40,443 nucleotides of DNA from Chloroflexota bacterium (lineage in GTDB: Bacteria > Chloroflexota > Anaerolineae > Aggregatilineales > Phototrophicaceae): the NCBI GenBank assembly GCA_028873975.1, contig JAPPMO010000098.1:1-40443 (forward strand). The letters are read 5' to 3'. Position 1 is the stretch's first letter. Each line of letters starts with the position of its first letter. Positions 1-9,387 of this stretch are shown here, in pieces. The notes under the pieces were generated by a model. That model did not search any database. It was not told the DNA's origin and saw only the letters and a list, made by a program, of their open reading frames with translations. A program made the position numbers and the translations under genes.

Positions 1-51
1 TCACGCTAGTATACTCTCTCAACTAGGTGCCCAGTTTTTCGGAGCCACTAC

Positions 52-260
52 ACCCACCCACCCCCCAGCCCCCTCCCCGAAGCATCGGAGAGGGGGAGCG
101 CTCCATTAGAAGTTGGGATTTTATATTCATTTTCGCGTCTTTCAGCAAGTAAAATCCCAATTTCGATGACGAGTCACCCTTCCCTGATGCTTCGGGGAAG
201 GGCCGGGGATGGGGTAGAAAAACATGTCCGCTCCTCAGCCGAAGCACCAGGGAAGGGGAG
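52..260. repeat. Cluster of three GC-rich hairpin repeats
   Basis: This gene-free stretch holds three small hairpins built around a GAAGCATC-like loop. At 69-75/90-96 CCCCCTC pairs with GAGGGGG, with an inner CCGA/TCGG stem. At 177-184/195-202 CCCTTCCC pairs with GGGAAGGG. At 230-260 an imperfect GCTCC/GGAGC stem encloses CCGAAGCACC. A separate inverted repeat (GTTGGGATTTTA near 113 against TAAAATCCCAA near 150) lies between the first two. The segment 150-217 recurs in inverted orientation at 9250-9351. No coding frame here looks real. Confidence 0.7.
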
Positions 261-379
261 CTAAACTTGGCGGATTTCGTAATAATTTGTTGATTTTCGC
301 AAGGATCGCCATCTTTTTTGTATCGATTCGGTATTGTCCTGGTTTTCATTAGGTACAATTTGGAGTACCGGACAAGCCT

Positions 380-476
380 TGTAGGGGCGACTAATCTGGT
401 CGCCCGTTGCCCCTGCGCTTGTGGTTTCGGGCGACATGGCAGGGCGCGTAGACACAGCCCGCCTGTCGCCCCTACA
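380..476. repeat. Inverted-repeat element with TGTAGGGGCGAC ends
   Basis: TGTAGGGGCGAC at 380-391 is matched exactly by its complement GTCGCCCCTACA at 465-476, giving a 12-base perfect terminal inverted repeat around a GC-rich centre. The centre contains the motif GGGCGCGTAGACACAGCCC at 442-460, which recurs inside unrelated repeats elsewhere in the window. It lies downstream of the methyltransferase gene on the minus strand and could also act as a transcript-end hairpin. Apart from this element, 260-630 shows nothing recognisable. Confidence 0.7.
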
Positions 477-630
477 GATCGTTGCTTTAGCAAAATTTGC
501 ATTTCTTTCTTGGTCTTACTGGGATTAGTCTGTTTATGCAAACCGCGCCGCTCAAGCGACGAGACGGCTTACTTTTTTGCGTGAGCGGGACATTCCTGTG
601 ACCTTGTCGCCGCTTACGCGCCGAGCGGCT

Positions 631-1305
631 CTACTCGACGTATTGACTTGGCCAACAGTCGACGATCAAGCTGGTATAAATCAGTTTGCCGCCGACATTT
701 CGCTCGTCATGCGCGGCCGATCGGCCGATAAATCCGTCTTCCGCATGCCAGGGTTCCCGGTGAAATTCACCTGAGGCGTCAAAGTATTCCAGGAGTTGGC
801 ATTCGTAGCCGCACGCTTGCAAGACATGTGCGATCTTTTCGCTGGTGTAGAGCGTCTTGTGATCGTCTGCCCCCTCGCCGATGCCGCCGGGGCGCACATG
901 TGCAATGTAATTTGCATCCGGATGATTTCCGTCCGGCACAGCCAGGCGAATGCGCCCGCTCTTGGACAGGTAGAGACGCGCCAAACGCAGAAACTGGCTC
1001 AACTCAGCGACTGTCAAGTGCTCAAAGACATGTTCAGCCAATATTCTATTGATGGACGCGGGCTGGAAGAGCAGCGCCCAATGCTCGTGTTTAAGAACGT
1101 GGAATGCCGGAATATCTGTCGCGATCCAGTTTTCATAGCGAGTATCTCCTGCGCCAATGATGATTTTGAGCGGCTTTCCGGAACCGGCGCATTCCTTGAC
1201 GCCCGCGCGGATAAGCGCTTGCTGGTTTTTCATTTTCGCGTGATTGCGGTACTTGCGAAGGAGCGGCGCGTAGAGCGGCCTCATCAGTCGCTTGACTGGA
1301 TTCAT
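631..1305 (-). CDS. SAM-dependent methyltransferase (COG4627-like)
   Basis: This 224-residue protein resembles the small predicted SAM-dependent methyltransferases often found in polysaccharide loci. Visible motifs are a glycine-rich SAM loop (KIIIGAGDTRYENW followed by an acidic residue), the EHVFEHL segment typical of this group, and a late strand with IRLAVPDG. The ATG at 1305 is chosen because it lies 10 bases after the stop of the upstream glycosyltransferase. Upstream start codons would run deep into that gene and give an unconvincing N-terminus. It is the last gene of the glycosyltransferase run, which suggests O-methylation of a sugar made or transferred by the cluster; that is inference, and the substrate is unknown. 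No membrane segment is seen, so it should be cytoplasmic. Confidence 0.75.
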   Translation of the reverse strand: MNPVKRLMRPLYAPLLRKYRNHAKMKNQQALIRAGVKECAGSGKPLKIIIGAGDTRYENWIATDIPAFHVLKHEHWALLFQPASINRILAEHVFEHLTVAELSQFLRLARLYLSKSGRIRLAVPDGNHPDANYIAHVRPGGIGEGADDHKTLYTSEKIAHVLQACGYECQLLEYFDASGEFHREPWHAEDGFIGRSAAHDERNVGGKLIYTSLIVDCWPSQYVE

Positions 1306-1315
1306 TTCAGAAAAC

Positions 1316-3226
1316 CTATCCCGGAATGTTGAAGGACCCGATGGGCAAAACCTTCCCGTGCTCGCCGGATTCGATATCGGCGCCGAAGACCTTCGCGTGC
1401 GGAGGATATCGGTCATAAAGCAAAACCACCACGTTGTAATCGCCCGGCGGCAGATCCGACGTGGACAACTCGACAACGAACCACTTCAGGACATCATGGT
1501 AAAGATGACGATCCGGGTTGATCTGCGCGACTTTTTGCCCGTCCAGCGAATGGATCTGAATCGATATATTGTATTGGTACAGGAGCGCTTTGTCGGCGAC
1601 TTCCCAGCCGGTCACGACGCGCAGGACATCACGATCGGGAATGAAATCAGCGAATTTGTCAACGATGGAGATGCCGTTGTCGTAGCGAATCGGCTGGTAT
1701 TTGCGGTCACAGTCCAGAGTACGGTAGACATAGCGCTCTACGCGAAGTTCCGCTTCGTCCAAAACAAGTTCGCAGGGCGCATAATCTCTCTCGATGATTG
1801 ACCTGGTTCGGTCGAAGATCGCCGGTTTGTTCAAGGGGTTGTAGGTGAAGAGAAGATAGGGATGGTCTTCCAGCTTGTCCGGTATATCCTCCTCGAGTTG
1901 AGCGTCATCCAAGTGCGTTCGAATGAAGGCGCCATCTATGCCCATCAGCGTCTCAAAATAGTAGTCGGCCGTACTCTTGCCAACTTTGCCCCGGCGTATG
2001 ATGAAATTGATGTCAGAGAATCCGACAATGAAGTCTTCTTCAGAGACGATATCCCGAAGAGACAGCACATAATCGTAAATCGGAGGATAGCTCTGGATAG
2101 CGCGAATCGTGCCCTGATACCAGACATAGTCTTCCCGACCCCGCAACATGAATCCGGACCCGAGATATAGCCCCAGGATAATCAGCGGCAGGGCGCGCGG
2201 CCGCAGCCAAGCCAGTCCGCTTCCTATAATCAATGCCATTGGATAAAAGACGACGAAGAAATAGCGAGCCCGGCGTAAAGGAATCAGCCTAACGGCTTCA
2301 TTCACCGACAATAGCAGCGCCAGGACGACAAAGGCAAGCACCCAAAAAGGCAAGGCTTTTTTCAGGTTCTCGCGCTTCCGCAGGCGGGCGGCAGCCGCGA
2401 CAAACGCAATCAGAATCACTAACCAGTTTCCGTTAGACAGCAGTTGGAGAAAGACCTCTACCGCCTGCTCAAAGGGCATCTCTCCCCAAGCGTCGAACTT
2501 TGTTGTCAACCCGACGTAAGTTACTGGAAGCCAAGGCAGGTACAGTACGCCGACCAGCAAAAATGCGGCGGCGGTATGAATCCAGCGCTTCGTTTTGGGG
2601 ACGAATACCAGGTGATAGAAACCGACAGCCAGGAAAACGAAGAATGAAAAAGGCTGGGCATAAAGCGACAGCGATGCAAAGAGGATCAGCCCCAGCCAAC
2701 GCGCTCTGCCAATAGTCGACTTGGATTGCGCGATGTGCAAGTAATGCCAGAGCATCGCTACCAGCATAGCCGCTTGCGCGGTGTACATGCGGATTTCGTG
2801 AAAATACTCCAGCCAGAAGACGTTCAGCCCCAGGAAAGCGCTGGCATATAGTCCCGCGCGCCAACCCAGAAAATCCACCCCGATACGGTATACCCAAGCC
2901 AGCGTCAGAATCCCAAAGAAGAGCGGCAAGCAGCGCAAGACAGCGTGATGCCAGCCCACAAGCGCGCCCCAAGCCGCCAGCAATTCAAAGAACAAGGGTC
3001 CATGTTTGGGGCTGTGCGTACGGATCGAGTCAAGCACGTCCAGCGGCGAAAAGGGTCCTGTCAAGCCGCCGGCATGGCCGATCGAGGTCAGTTCATCGTA
3101 CCAGATGACATCGGCGTTTATTCCTTGCGCCGCCAGCAGCGTCACCAGCAGCAATAGCGGCAGCATCCCCCACCAGCGCGGAAAAGCCTGGAATAGATGT
3201 CCTTTGCTTGGGGCTAGATCTAGCAT
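1316..3226 (-). CDS. GT-C membrane glycosyltransferase, array member 1
   Basis: The 636-residue protein has the layout of ArnT/PMT-type (GT39/GT83-like) enzymes, which use a polyprenyl-phosphate sugar and transfer it outside the membrane. A first membrane segment (about 18-36) is followed by WYDEL (D44, E45), the Asp-Glu motif that marks the catalytic first loop in GT-C enzymes, and by HEIRMY (H143-Y148). Many hydrophobic segments follow to about residue 365. The exoplasmic part has DYYFETLMGIDGAF, a C485/C506 pair, the DNGI motif, and a C-terminal beta-rich module ending in LPPGDYNVVVLLYD. It lies 6 bases after member 2 and 10 before the methyltransferase, so it is probably cotranscribed. 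It is the most divergent of the seven in the GANG/GIN region. The acceptor is unknown. Confidence 0.85.
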   Translation of the reverse strand: MLDLAPSKGHLFQAFPRWWGMLPLLLLVTLLAAQGINADVIWYDELTSIGHAGGLTGPFSPLDVLDSIRTHSPKHGPLFFELLAAWGALVGWHHAVLRCLPLFFGILTLAWVYRIGVDFLGWRAGLYASAFLGLNVFWLEYFHEIRMYTAQAAMLVAMLWHYLHIAQSKSTIGRARWLGLILFASLSLYAQPFSFFVFLAVGFYHLVFVPKTKRWIHTAAAFLLVGVLYLPWLPVTYVGLTTKFDAWGEMPFEQAVEVFLQLLSNGNWLVILIAFVAAAARLRKRENLKKALPFWVLAFVVLALLLSVNEAVRLIPLRRARYFFVVFYPMALIIGSGLAWLRPRALPLIILGLYLGSGFMLRGREDYVWYQGTIRAIQSYPPIYDYVLSLRDIVSEEDFIVGFSDINFIIRRGKVGKSTADYYFETLMGIDGAFIRTHLDDAQLEEDIPDKLEDHPYLLFTYNPLNKPAIFDRTRSIIERDYAPCELVLDEAELRVERYVYRTLDCDRKYQPIRYDNGISIVDKFADFIPDRDVLRVVTGWEVADKALLYQYNISIQIHSLDGQKVAQINPDRHLYHDVLKWFVVELSTSDLPPGDYNVVVLLYDRYPPHAKVFGADIESGEHGKVLPIGSFNIPG

Positions 3227-3232
3227 GAGCGT

Positions 3233-5176
3233 CTAGGCTTCGACAGAGACGGTCAAGAGCGGCAGCAGCTGACCGGTTTCGCCACTGGTCAAGTCTATAC
3301 CCGCGACTTTCTCGCCAGTGTCGCGATCGTACAGGATAACCATGAGGCGGTAGAGGCCCGGCGCAAGTTGACGAGTGGGCTGGAATTCCAATTCCTGCCA
3401 CTTCAAGATGCGGTTGTAGAGATGCCAATCACGCTGCCAGTATTTCTCCCGTTCGGAATCCAGCAACTGTATCGAGATATTGTATTGGTCAAGCTGCTGA
3501 TCGGAGGCGACTTCCCAACCGGTGACGATCCGAAACAGGTCCTTCGCCGCGTCGTACTCGCCGAAGCGGTCGACGATGATGATTCCGTTTTCGAAATGGA
3601 TGGGCTGGTATTCGCGCTGGCAACCAGCCAGCGGATTCACGAAACGCTGAATAAACAAGTCTTCCCTGTCAATGACTGCCTCGCAACCGTCGTAGCGGGT
3701 CGCAATATATTCGTAGACGTCTTCGTGATTCTTTTTGAGGTCATTGGGATGGTAGGCGAGCAAGATATAGGGATGCCGATCGATCTTGCGAACGAGGTCG
3801 TTCATCAAACGTTCATCAGACCAGCGCCAGGGAATAAAAGCGCCGTCGATGCCCAACTGCGCATCGGTGTAATAGTCAATTACGCTATCGCCAAACTTGT
3901 AGACAGTGTTGACATAATCTACAAAGGAAAAGCCCAGCAGAAAGTCTTCCGCCCGCGCCTTGCCACGCAGCGCGTCCGTGTATTCGTGTATTGGCGGGTG
4001 AAGACGCGCCTTCTGCATACCGCCAATATAGTCTAACAGTTGTTGCGAGCGATAGAATTGGTAACCCGCGAATATCCAAATGAGCGCGAACAAAAAAGTG
4101 GCGCGATGCCAACGCGGCATTGACGTAAGGGCAAAGGCGCAGATCATGACGAATGGAATCCACAAAATTAAGAAATAGCGCATGCGCTTTACCGGGATAA
4201 TGCCAACTGCCTCATTGAGCAGCGTGATCAAGAGCAATACCGCCAGCGACAGCAGCGTGAATTTCCAGGCGACGCCCGAGCGGGCGCGCCACAAGGAGTA
4301 AATCACAATGCCAGCAAACAACGGGATCAACAGATCCTGACCGTTCAAGAGCAGGAATGCAAAATTGTAGATCAATTCCGGGATTGAGGCTGCGGCCGTC
4401 GTCACTTTCACGTTTTCCGCAGCCAAAGCAATGGCAGTAAACAATGTTGGCAAATAGGGCAAAAACAGCAGCCCGCTAAGCCCCCAAACGGTCAGCAAAC
4501 GGAGCCAGCGCGCCGACCGTGGCGCAAATAACAGGTGGTACAAGCCGAGCAGCGCGAAAACCAGCAGCGAGAATACATGGGTATAAAGCAGCGCCAAGGC
4601 GCTTGCGAAGAAAGCGAGCCAATACAGGCGGGATTCCTGCCGCGCATGAGCAAGTCGCCAGTACAGCCAGGCCTGCATGGCGAACAGCCATAACAGCATT
4701 GTATACATGCGAATATCGTGGAAAAAGAGGATCACGTAGGCTGAAGTAGTCATGAGCAGCGCCGCAATCAAACCTGTCCGCCGGCAGAATACTTCTGTTG
4801 ACAGGCGATACAGCCAGGCAATCATAAGCACGCCGCACAGAACTGAAAACATGCGCATGGACACTTGCGTCCAGCCGACTAATTGCGCCCATACCGACCC
4901 CAGCAGGTAATATAGCGGTACGTGATCGGAACTATAGGTTGTAATCGAATTGATGATCTGTTCTGGGCTATAGGGCGGATCAAAGACACCCATATTGGTC
5001 AAAGAATACAATTCATCCGCCCAAATCGGTTCCGTATTCAGTCCGTTGGCGCCAAAAGCAAAAGCCATCAGCAAGACGACAGTCAGCCAGGCGAGCGCGC
5101 GGCCGCGGCCTACAGGCCAACTGTTCGCGTCTTGTTGCGTATGACGCCCGGAGCTACTGGATTGCGCAGCGCGCAT
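3233..5176 (-). CDS. GT-C membrane glycosyltransferase, array member 2
   Basis: This 647-residue paralogue starts at ATG 5176, after a weak GGA-type upstream signal. A basic, Ser/Gln-rich cytoplasmic tail (1-28) precedes the first membrane helix (about 29-46). The Asp-Glu motif is IWADEL (D54, E55), and the second signature is HDIRMY at 153-158. The exoplasmic half carries DYYTDAQLGIDGAFI, HPYILLAYHP, the C498/C519 pair, ENGI and the C-terminal module (GWEV, LDQYNISIQ, LAPGLYRLMVILYDRDTG). It groups with members 3 and 4 by the DYYT.(A/E/L)QLGIDGAF(I/V) motif and the GWEV/GWDV form. The stop lies 6 bases before member 1. By family it should take a lipid-linked sugar at the outer membrane face; donor and acceptor cannot be read from the sequence. 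Confidence 0.86.
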   Translation of the reverse strand: MRAAQSSSSGRHTQQDANSWPVGRGRALAWLTVVLLMAFAFGANGLNTEPIWADELYSLTNMGVFDPPYSPEQIINSITTYSSDHVPLYYLLGSVWAQLVGWTQVSMRMFSVLCGVLMIAWLYRLSTEVFCRRTGLIAALLMTTSAYVILFFHDIRMYTMLLWLFAMQAWLYWRLAHARQESRLYWLAFFASALALLYTHVFSLLVFALLGLYHLLFAPRSARWLRLLTVWGLSGLLFLPYLPTLFTAIALAAENVKVTTAAASIPELIYNFAFLLLNGQDLLIPLFAGIVIYSLWRARSGVAWKFTLLSLAVLLLITLLNEAVGIIPVKRMRYFLILWIPFVMICAFALTSMPRWHRATFLFALIWIFAGYQFYRSQQLLDYIGGMQKARLHPPIHEYTDALRGKARAEDFLLGFSFVDYVNTVYKFGDSVIDYYTDAQLGIDGAFIPWRWSDERLMNDLVRKIDRHPYILLAYHPNDLKKNHEDVYEYIATRYDGCEAVIDREDLFIQRFVNPLAGCQREYQPIHFENGIIIVDRFGEYDAAKDLFRIVTGWEVASDQQLDQYNISIQLLDSEREKYWQRDWHLYNRILKWQELEFQPTRQLAPGLYRLMVILYDRDTGEKVAGIDLTSGETGQLLPLLTVSVEA

Positions 5177-5229
5177 GGCTTGATTCCGTATCTGTAGATC
5201 TGCCGCAGCGGAAGTTGATCAATTTGCGC

Positions 5230-7158
5230 TCAGGCTTCTACGGTAAACGAGACTATCGGGAAGGTATTGTCTTCGGCCCCGCTGGCCAGGTCGACTCCCT
5301 CCGCTTTCTGCCGCGATTCGGGATCGTAGAGGATGACCATGACACGATAGTCGCCGGGAGGCAGATCCTCGGTAGACAATTCGGCGCTAAACCACGGGAG
5401 GATATTATCATAAAGATGGCGATCGATTTGCGCTCCCGGGCGTTGCCAATCCGGCGTGATGAATTGCAAGGACACATTGTACTGATCCAGCGTCTCTTCG
5501 CTCTCCGCTTCCCAGCCGGTAAGGATGTAAACTTTCCGCTCTTCCGGAGTATATTGGGCGAAACGATCGACCAGCGTCACGCCGTTTTCATAGGCTATCG
5601 GTCGGTATTGGCGGTCACAGTCCAAGCGCGAATTGACATAGCGCTGAACAAAAAGCCGCGGTTCTTCAACCACGACATCGCAGCGCAGATAATTGCTCTC
5701 GATGACTTCGCGCACGCGCCGATAACTGTTTGGCAGATCTTGGGGATCAAAAGCAAACAGCAGGTATGGCTGATCGCCCATCCACTGCCTGATCTCCCCT
5801 TCCAGCCATTCGCCATAGGCGCCGCGGCGGATGAAAGCGCCGTCAATACCCAGCTGCTCCTGCGTATAATAATCCGCCACGCTCTTGCCCAGTGTCAGGA
5901 CTTTGTTCACATGGCTGCTTTTGGAGAATCCCAGCAGATAATCTTCCGAGCGCACTTTGCCATTTAGATGCCAAACATAATCAGGCAGGGGCGGATAGAG
6001 CCTGGTAAACACCATACTGCCGACATGGTTCATGATCTCTTCCGATCGGTAATACTGATAGCCCGAGACAAGCCAGACGAGGAGTACGATCCCGCTCGCC
6101 AGGCGCCGCCGCGGCGCTTTGCTCAGGCAGGCGCCCAGAATCAATACAATCGGGATCCAGATTACGATGAAATAGCGCATTCTGGTTAGGGGAATGATGC
6201 CGATCAATTCATTGGCCGCGATGATGCAGGTCGCCATTGTCAACGGAATCGTCAAGATCTTGATCAAGCGCGGCGGACGTCGGCGCGCTATGACATAAAA
6301 AAGAACCCCTGCCAGCATTGCGCCCGTCAGCCAGTTGCCATTGCTCAAGAGCAAAGACAAGGTTCGAAGCAACTCCGGGGCGGAAGCCGCTCGGCTGGTG
6401 ACATCCGCTTTTTCAGAGGCGCGCTGTATGCCAGCAATCAAGACCGGCAAGTAAGGAAGGAAAAGAAGAGCGCCGATAGCCCATCCCAATAGGATCTGCC
6501 GCCAGCGACGGGATCGCAGCCCAAAGATCAGATGAAAGGCGCCTAAGCCCGCAAACAATATGCCGGCAAAAAAATGCGTATAAAAAAGCGCCACCGTCGA
6601 CAAGGCGAAGGCGGCAAAAGTCAGACGTCCATCCTTGGATTTACCTTCCAATAATCTCCAATACAGCCATATATGCATTGCGGCAAGCATCAGGAACAGT
6701 GAATACATGCGGAAGTCATGGATATACAGGACCATGTAGGCTGAGGTACCCAAGAGGCTTGCGGCCGCCAAGCCCGCAAAACGATCAAACATGTCGCTCG
6801 CCAGGCGATACGTCCAGGCAATCATGAGTATGCCCGCGAATACCGGCAGCAAGCGCAGGGCAAATTGCGTCCAGCCCGCGAAGTTTGCCCAGCCGGCGCC
6901 AAGCAAGAAGAAGAGCGGCACATGATCGGGGAAGTTCGCGGCTACTGAATTGACAACTTCCGCCGGCGAATAAGGTCCGTCAAAGCCGCCCATGTTGGTA
7001 ATAGCGTATAGCTCATCGGTCCAGATGGAATCGGTATTCAAGCCATTGGCGCCAAAGGCAAAAACGCAGAAGAGAACGAAGGCCATAAGCAATAATGAAG
7101 CGTTCTTGCTGATAGTATCATGGCTGTCGGCGAAGATGCTGCGGAACTGCAAGACCAA
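5230..7158 (-). CDS. GT-C membrane glycosyltransferase, array member 3
   Basis: This 642-residue paralogue has no ATG before its first membrane helix, so a non-ATG start is needed. TTG at 7158 gives the longest form. TTG at 7152, two codons later, is better placed, 8 bases after a GGGGAG Shine-Dalgarno sequence, and may be the true start. Motifs are IWTDEL (D48, E49), HDFRMY in the second signature, DYYTQEQLGIDGAFI, C493/C514, ENGV, and the C-terminal module GWEA ... LDQYNVSLQ ... LPPGDYRVMVILYD. It is followed after 53 bases by member 2. It shares the GANGLN segment after helix 1 with member 2, which suggests these two arose by a fairly recent duplication. Confidence 0.84.
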   Translation of the reverse strand: MVLQFRSIFADSHDTISKNASLLLMAFVLFCVFAFGANGLNTDSIWTDELYAITNMGGFDGPYSPAEVVNSVAANFPDHVPLFFLLGAGWANFAGWTQFALRLLPVFAGILMIAWTYRLASDMFDRFAGLAAASLLGTSAYMVLYIHDFRMYSLFLMLAAMHIWLYWRLLEGKSKDGRLTFAAFALSTVALFYTHFFAGILFAGLGAFHLIFGLRSRRWRQILLGWAIGALLFLPYLPVLIAGIQRASEKADVTSRAASAPELLRTLSLLLSNGNWLTGAMLAGVLFYVIARRRPPRLIKILTIPLTMATCIIAANELIGIIPLTRMRYFIVIWIPIVLILGACLSKAPRRRLASGIVLLVWLVSGYQYYRSEEIMNHVGSMVFTRLYPPLPDYVWHLNGKVRSEDYLLGFSKSSHVNKVLTLGKSVADYYTQEQLGIDGAFIRRGAYGEWLEGEIRQWMGDQPYLLFAFDPQDLPNSYRRVREVIESNYLRCDVVVEEPRLFVQRYVNSRLDCDRQYRPIAYENGVTLVDRFAQYTPEERKVYILTGWEAESEETLDQYNVSLQFITPDWQRPGAQIDRHLYDNILPWFSAELSTEDLPPGDYRVMVILYDPESRQKAEGVDLASGAEDNTFPIVSFTVEA

Positions 7159-7223
7159 GTCTCCCCAGGCGGGAAAAGCCGCCCATTGCGACTTCTTCCA
7201 AGAACGAGATTGAAGCGCTAATT

Positions 7224-9155
7224 CTATTCTACAGTAAAGGAAAGAATCGGAAGAATCGCGCCCGTTTCGCCTGTGTTCACATCGACTCCGCCGACTTTCT
7301 TCCCGCTCTCGGTATTATACAGAATGAGGACCAGACGATACTCGCCAGGGACGATGCCGGCGATGGGCAGGTTAAGCCTGTTCCACTTTCGCGAAAACTG
7401 ATGCAGATAAAAGTCGCTATGACCCTGCTCGACCTTTTCCCCTTGCGGGCTATGCACCTGGAGCGAGAAACTGAAATCATTCAACAAGCGCTGGTTGGGC
7501 ACATCCCAGCCGATCAGTATCGTCAAAAGAGCGGCATCCGGCTGGAACTCAACATAGCGATCGGCAATGGCAATACCATTTTCGTATTCGATACGCAGAT
7601 AATCTTGATCGCAATTCAGGGCAGGATCGACGAATCTTTGCACATAGAGATTGCTGGAATCCACCAGGACGCCGCAGGCTTTGTAGGTGCTGTGCATCAC
7701 GTGTTTGGCGCCTTCAAGTCCGTCAGGCGGGGCCTCCGGCTCGTATGCGAACAAGAGATAAGGATGCCCGTCAATCAATTCCTTCATCTCCTCGACCAGC
7801 CAGGGACCGACCGCCCGGCCGCGCACGAACGCGCCGTCGATGCCTAGTTGCAACTGCGTATAATAGTCGGACACGCTCTTGCCGTGTTTGTGATCGTGAT
7901 TGAGGTAAAAATTGCGGGCGAAACCGAGCAGAAAGTCTTCCGAGCGAACTTTGTCGCGCAACTGTCTCACATAATCGTCCAGAGCGGGATAGTTGCGCGT
8001 CTTGGACATGCCCCCTATATACAGCAGCGCATCCTCGGAATGATAATACTGATATCCGGCAATCGACCAGGCAATCACCAGAATCGGCGCAAGCAAGGTC
8101 CAGCGCGGCGCCAGCGTGATCCCGCGGGCAAAAAGCAACAGGAAGGGAAACCAAAGTATCAGGAAATAGCGCATCCTCGAGAGCGGGATCAAACCCACCA
8201 ACTCGTTAAGCGCGAGCGGGACGAGGAGCATGGCAATCGCCAGGAACATCAGCCGCGCCGTGGCCCGGTCTCGAAGGCGCAGGAGGGCATACAAGACTGG
8301 CGCGCCAAAGGGGATCAGAAGCCAGTCAACCCCATTCGTCAACAGATGGGCGAAAGTCCCAATCAGTTCGCCGATACTCGCCGCGGCTGTGGTCACCGTT
8401 TCGATTTGAGCCGCTTGTTCCAGCGCAGTCAATGTTGTGGAAAAATATGGCAGATAAGCCATCGCGGCGATCGCCCATCCCGCCCAAGTCTTGATAAAGT
8501 ATTTTGATTTGCGCGCCAGAATCAGGTGGAAAGCCGCCAGTCCGGCAAATAGTATGACCGAAAACGTATGCGTATAAACCAGCGATATCGCTGAGAAAAC
8601 AAACAGGATCCAGTTCCGCCGATTGCTCGCCCGTCCGCTCTCCAGCCGCCAATAGAGCCAACTGTGAACGATCGCAAGCAAAAGCAGCAGCGGATACATG
8701 CGAAAGTCGTGAAAATGCAAGACCAAGTAGGCGGACGCGCCCATCAAGAACGATGAGAGCAGACCGGTTCGGTAATCGAAAGCATCGGTCGCGTAACGAT
8801 ACAAGCAGGCGATCATCAAAATGGACGTCAAAACAGCAAACATGCGCAAGGCGAACTGCGTCCAGCCCGCGACGCTCGCCCAGCCGGCGCCAAGCAAGAA
8901 AAACAGCGGGGCATGATCCGGGCTGAATTGTGAAATCGAGTGAATAATCTCGGCAGGGCTGTAAGGCGGATCAAACCCGCCCATATTGGAGACAGAAAAC
9001 AGTTCGTCCGTACGGAAGATATAGCCATTCGCGCCGCTGAGGCAAAGCGCAAAAACCAGCAGGAGAACGATCAGGATGATTGTTAGCCCGCCGGGCTGTT
9101 TGAGTGTGTTTTTTGTAGCGGTCATCATACGAGATGCGATGGCTGCTGGCTCCAT
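7224..9155 (-). CDS. GT-C membrane glycosyltransferase, array member 4
   Basis: The ATG at 9155 gives 643 residues and an N-terminal tail equal in length to the neighbouring paralogues. GTG at 9200 (658 residues) and ATG at 9128 are alternatives, and none has a clear Shine-Dalgarno sequence. The Asp-Glu motif is FRTDEL (D50, E51); this is the only copy with Arg-Thr instead of Trp-X before Asp-Glu. Other signatures are HDFRMY, DYYTQLQLGIDGAFV, HPYLLFAYEP, C494/C515, ENGI, and a C-terminal module with GWDV and GEYRLVLILYNTESG. The upstream gap of 187-232 bases is the only long break in the array and contains a dispersed hairpin repeat, so a separate promoter for members 4 to 1 is possible. Confidence 0.83.
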   Translation of the reverse strand: MEPAAIASRMMTATKNTLKQPGGLTIILIVLLLVFALCLSGANGYIFRTDELFSVSNMGGFDPPYSPAEIIHSISQFSPDHAPLFFLLGAGWASVAGWTQFALRMFAVLTSILMIACLYRYATDAFDYRTGLLSSFLMGASAYLVLHFHDFRMYPLLLLLAIVHSWLYWRLESGRASNRRNWILFVFSAISLVYTHTFSVILFAGLAAFHLILARKSKYFIKTWAGWAIAAMAYLPYFSTTLTALEQAAQIETVTTAAASIGELIGTFAHLLTNGVDWLLIPFGAPVLYALLRLRDRATARLMFLAIAMLLVPLALNELVGLIPLSRMRYFLILWFPFLLLFARGITLAPRWTLLAPILVIAWSIAGYQYYHSEDALLYIGGMSKTRNYPALDDYVRQLRDKVRSEDFLLGFARNFYLNHDHKHGKSVSDYYTQLQLGIDGAFVRGRAVGPWLVEEMKELIDGHPYLLFAYEPEAPPDGLEGAKHVMHSTYKACGVLVDSSNLYVQRFVDPALNCDQDYLRIEYENGIAIADRYVEFQPDAALLTILIGWDVPNQRLLNDFSFSLQVHSPQGEKVEQGHSDFYLHQFSRKWNRLNLPIAGIVPGEYRLVLILYNTESGKKVGGVDVNTGETGAILPILSFTVE

Positions 9156-9249
9156 ACTTGTCGGGCGGCAGAGCCTTGTCTTGAGGGTCTCGTCCAGCAC
9201 AAATAAGTAGTTCCAAGTAAGTAATGAGAATTGCGAAAACGCCGCTTTT

Positions 9250-9351
9250 CTACCCCATCCCCGGCTTGTGCCCCCTCGGTCCCCCGCCTCACGGGGGAAG
9301 TATCCCGAATCATCAGGGAAGGGTGACTCGACATTGAAGTTGGAATGTCCC
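9250..9351 (-). repeat. Dispersed GC-rich hairpin repeat, inverted copy
   Basis: Read on the minus strand, this segment matches 150-217. It shares GAGTCACCCTTCCCTGATG, followed by a TTCGGG turn and, further on, the CCGGGGATGGGGTAG tail. It fills most of the gap between array members 5 and 4 and is the only repeat inside the glycosyltransferase run. No coding sequence is present in the gap. Confidence 0.7.
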
Positions 9352-9387
9352 GCAGAATTCGCATGATTAACTTGGTTCTACTTAGTT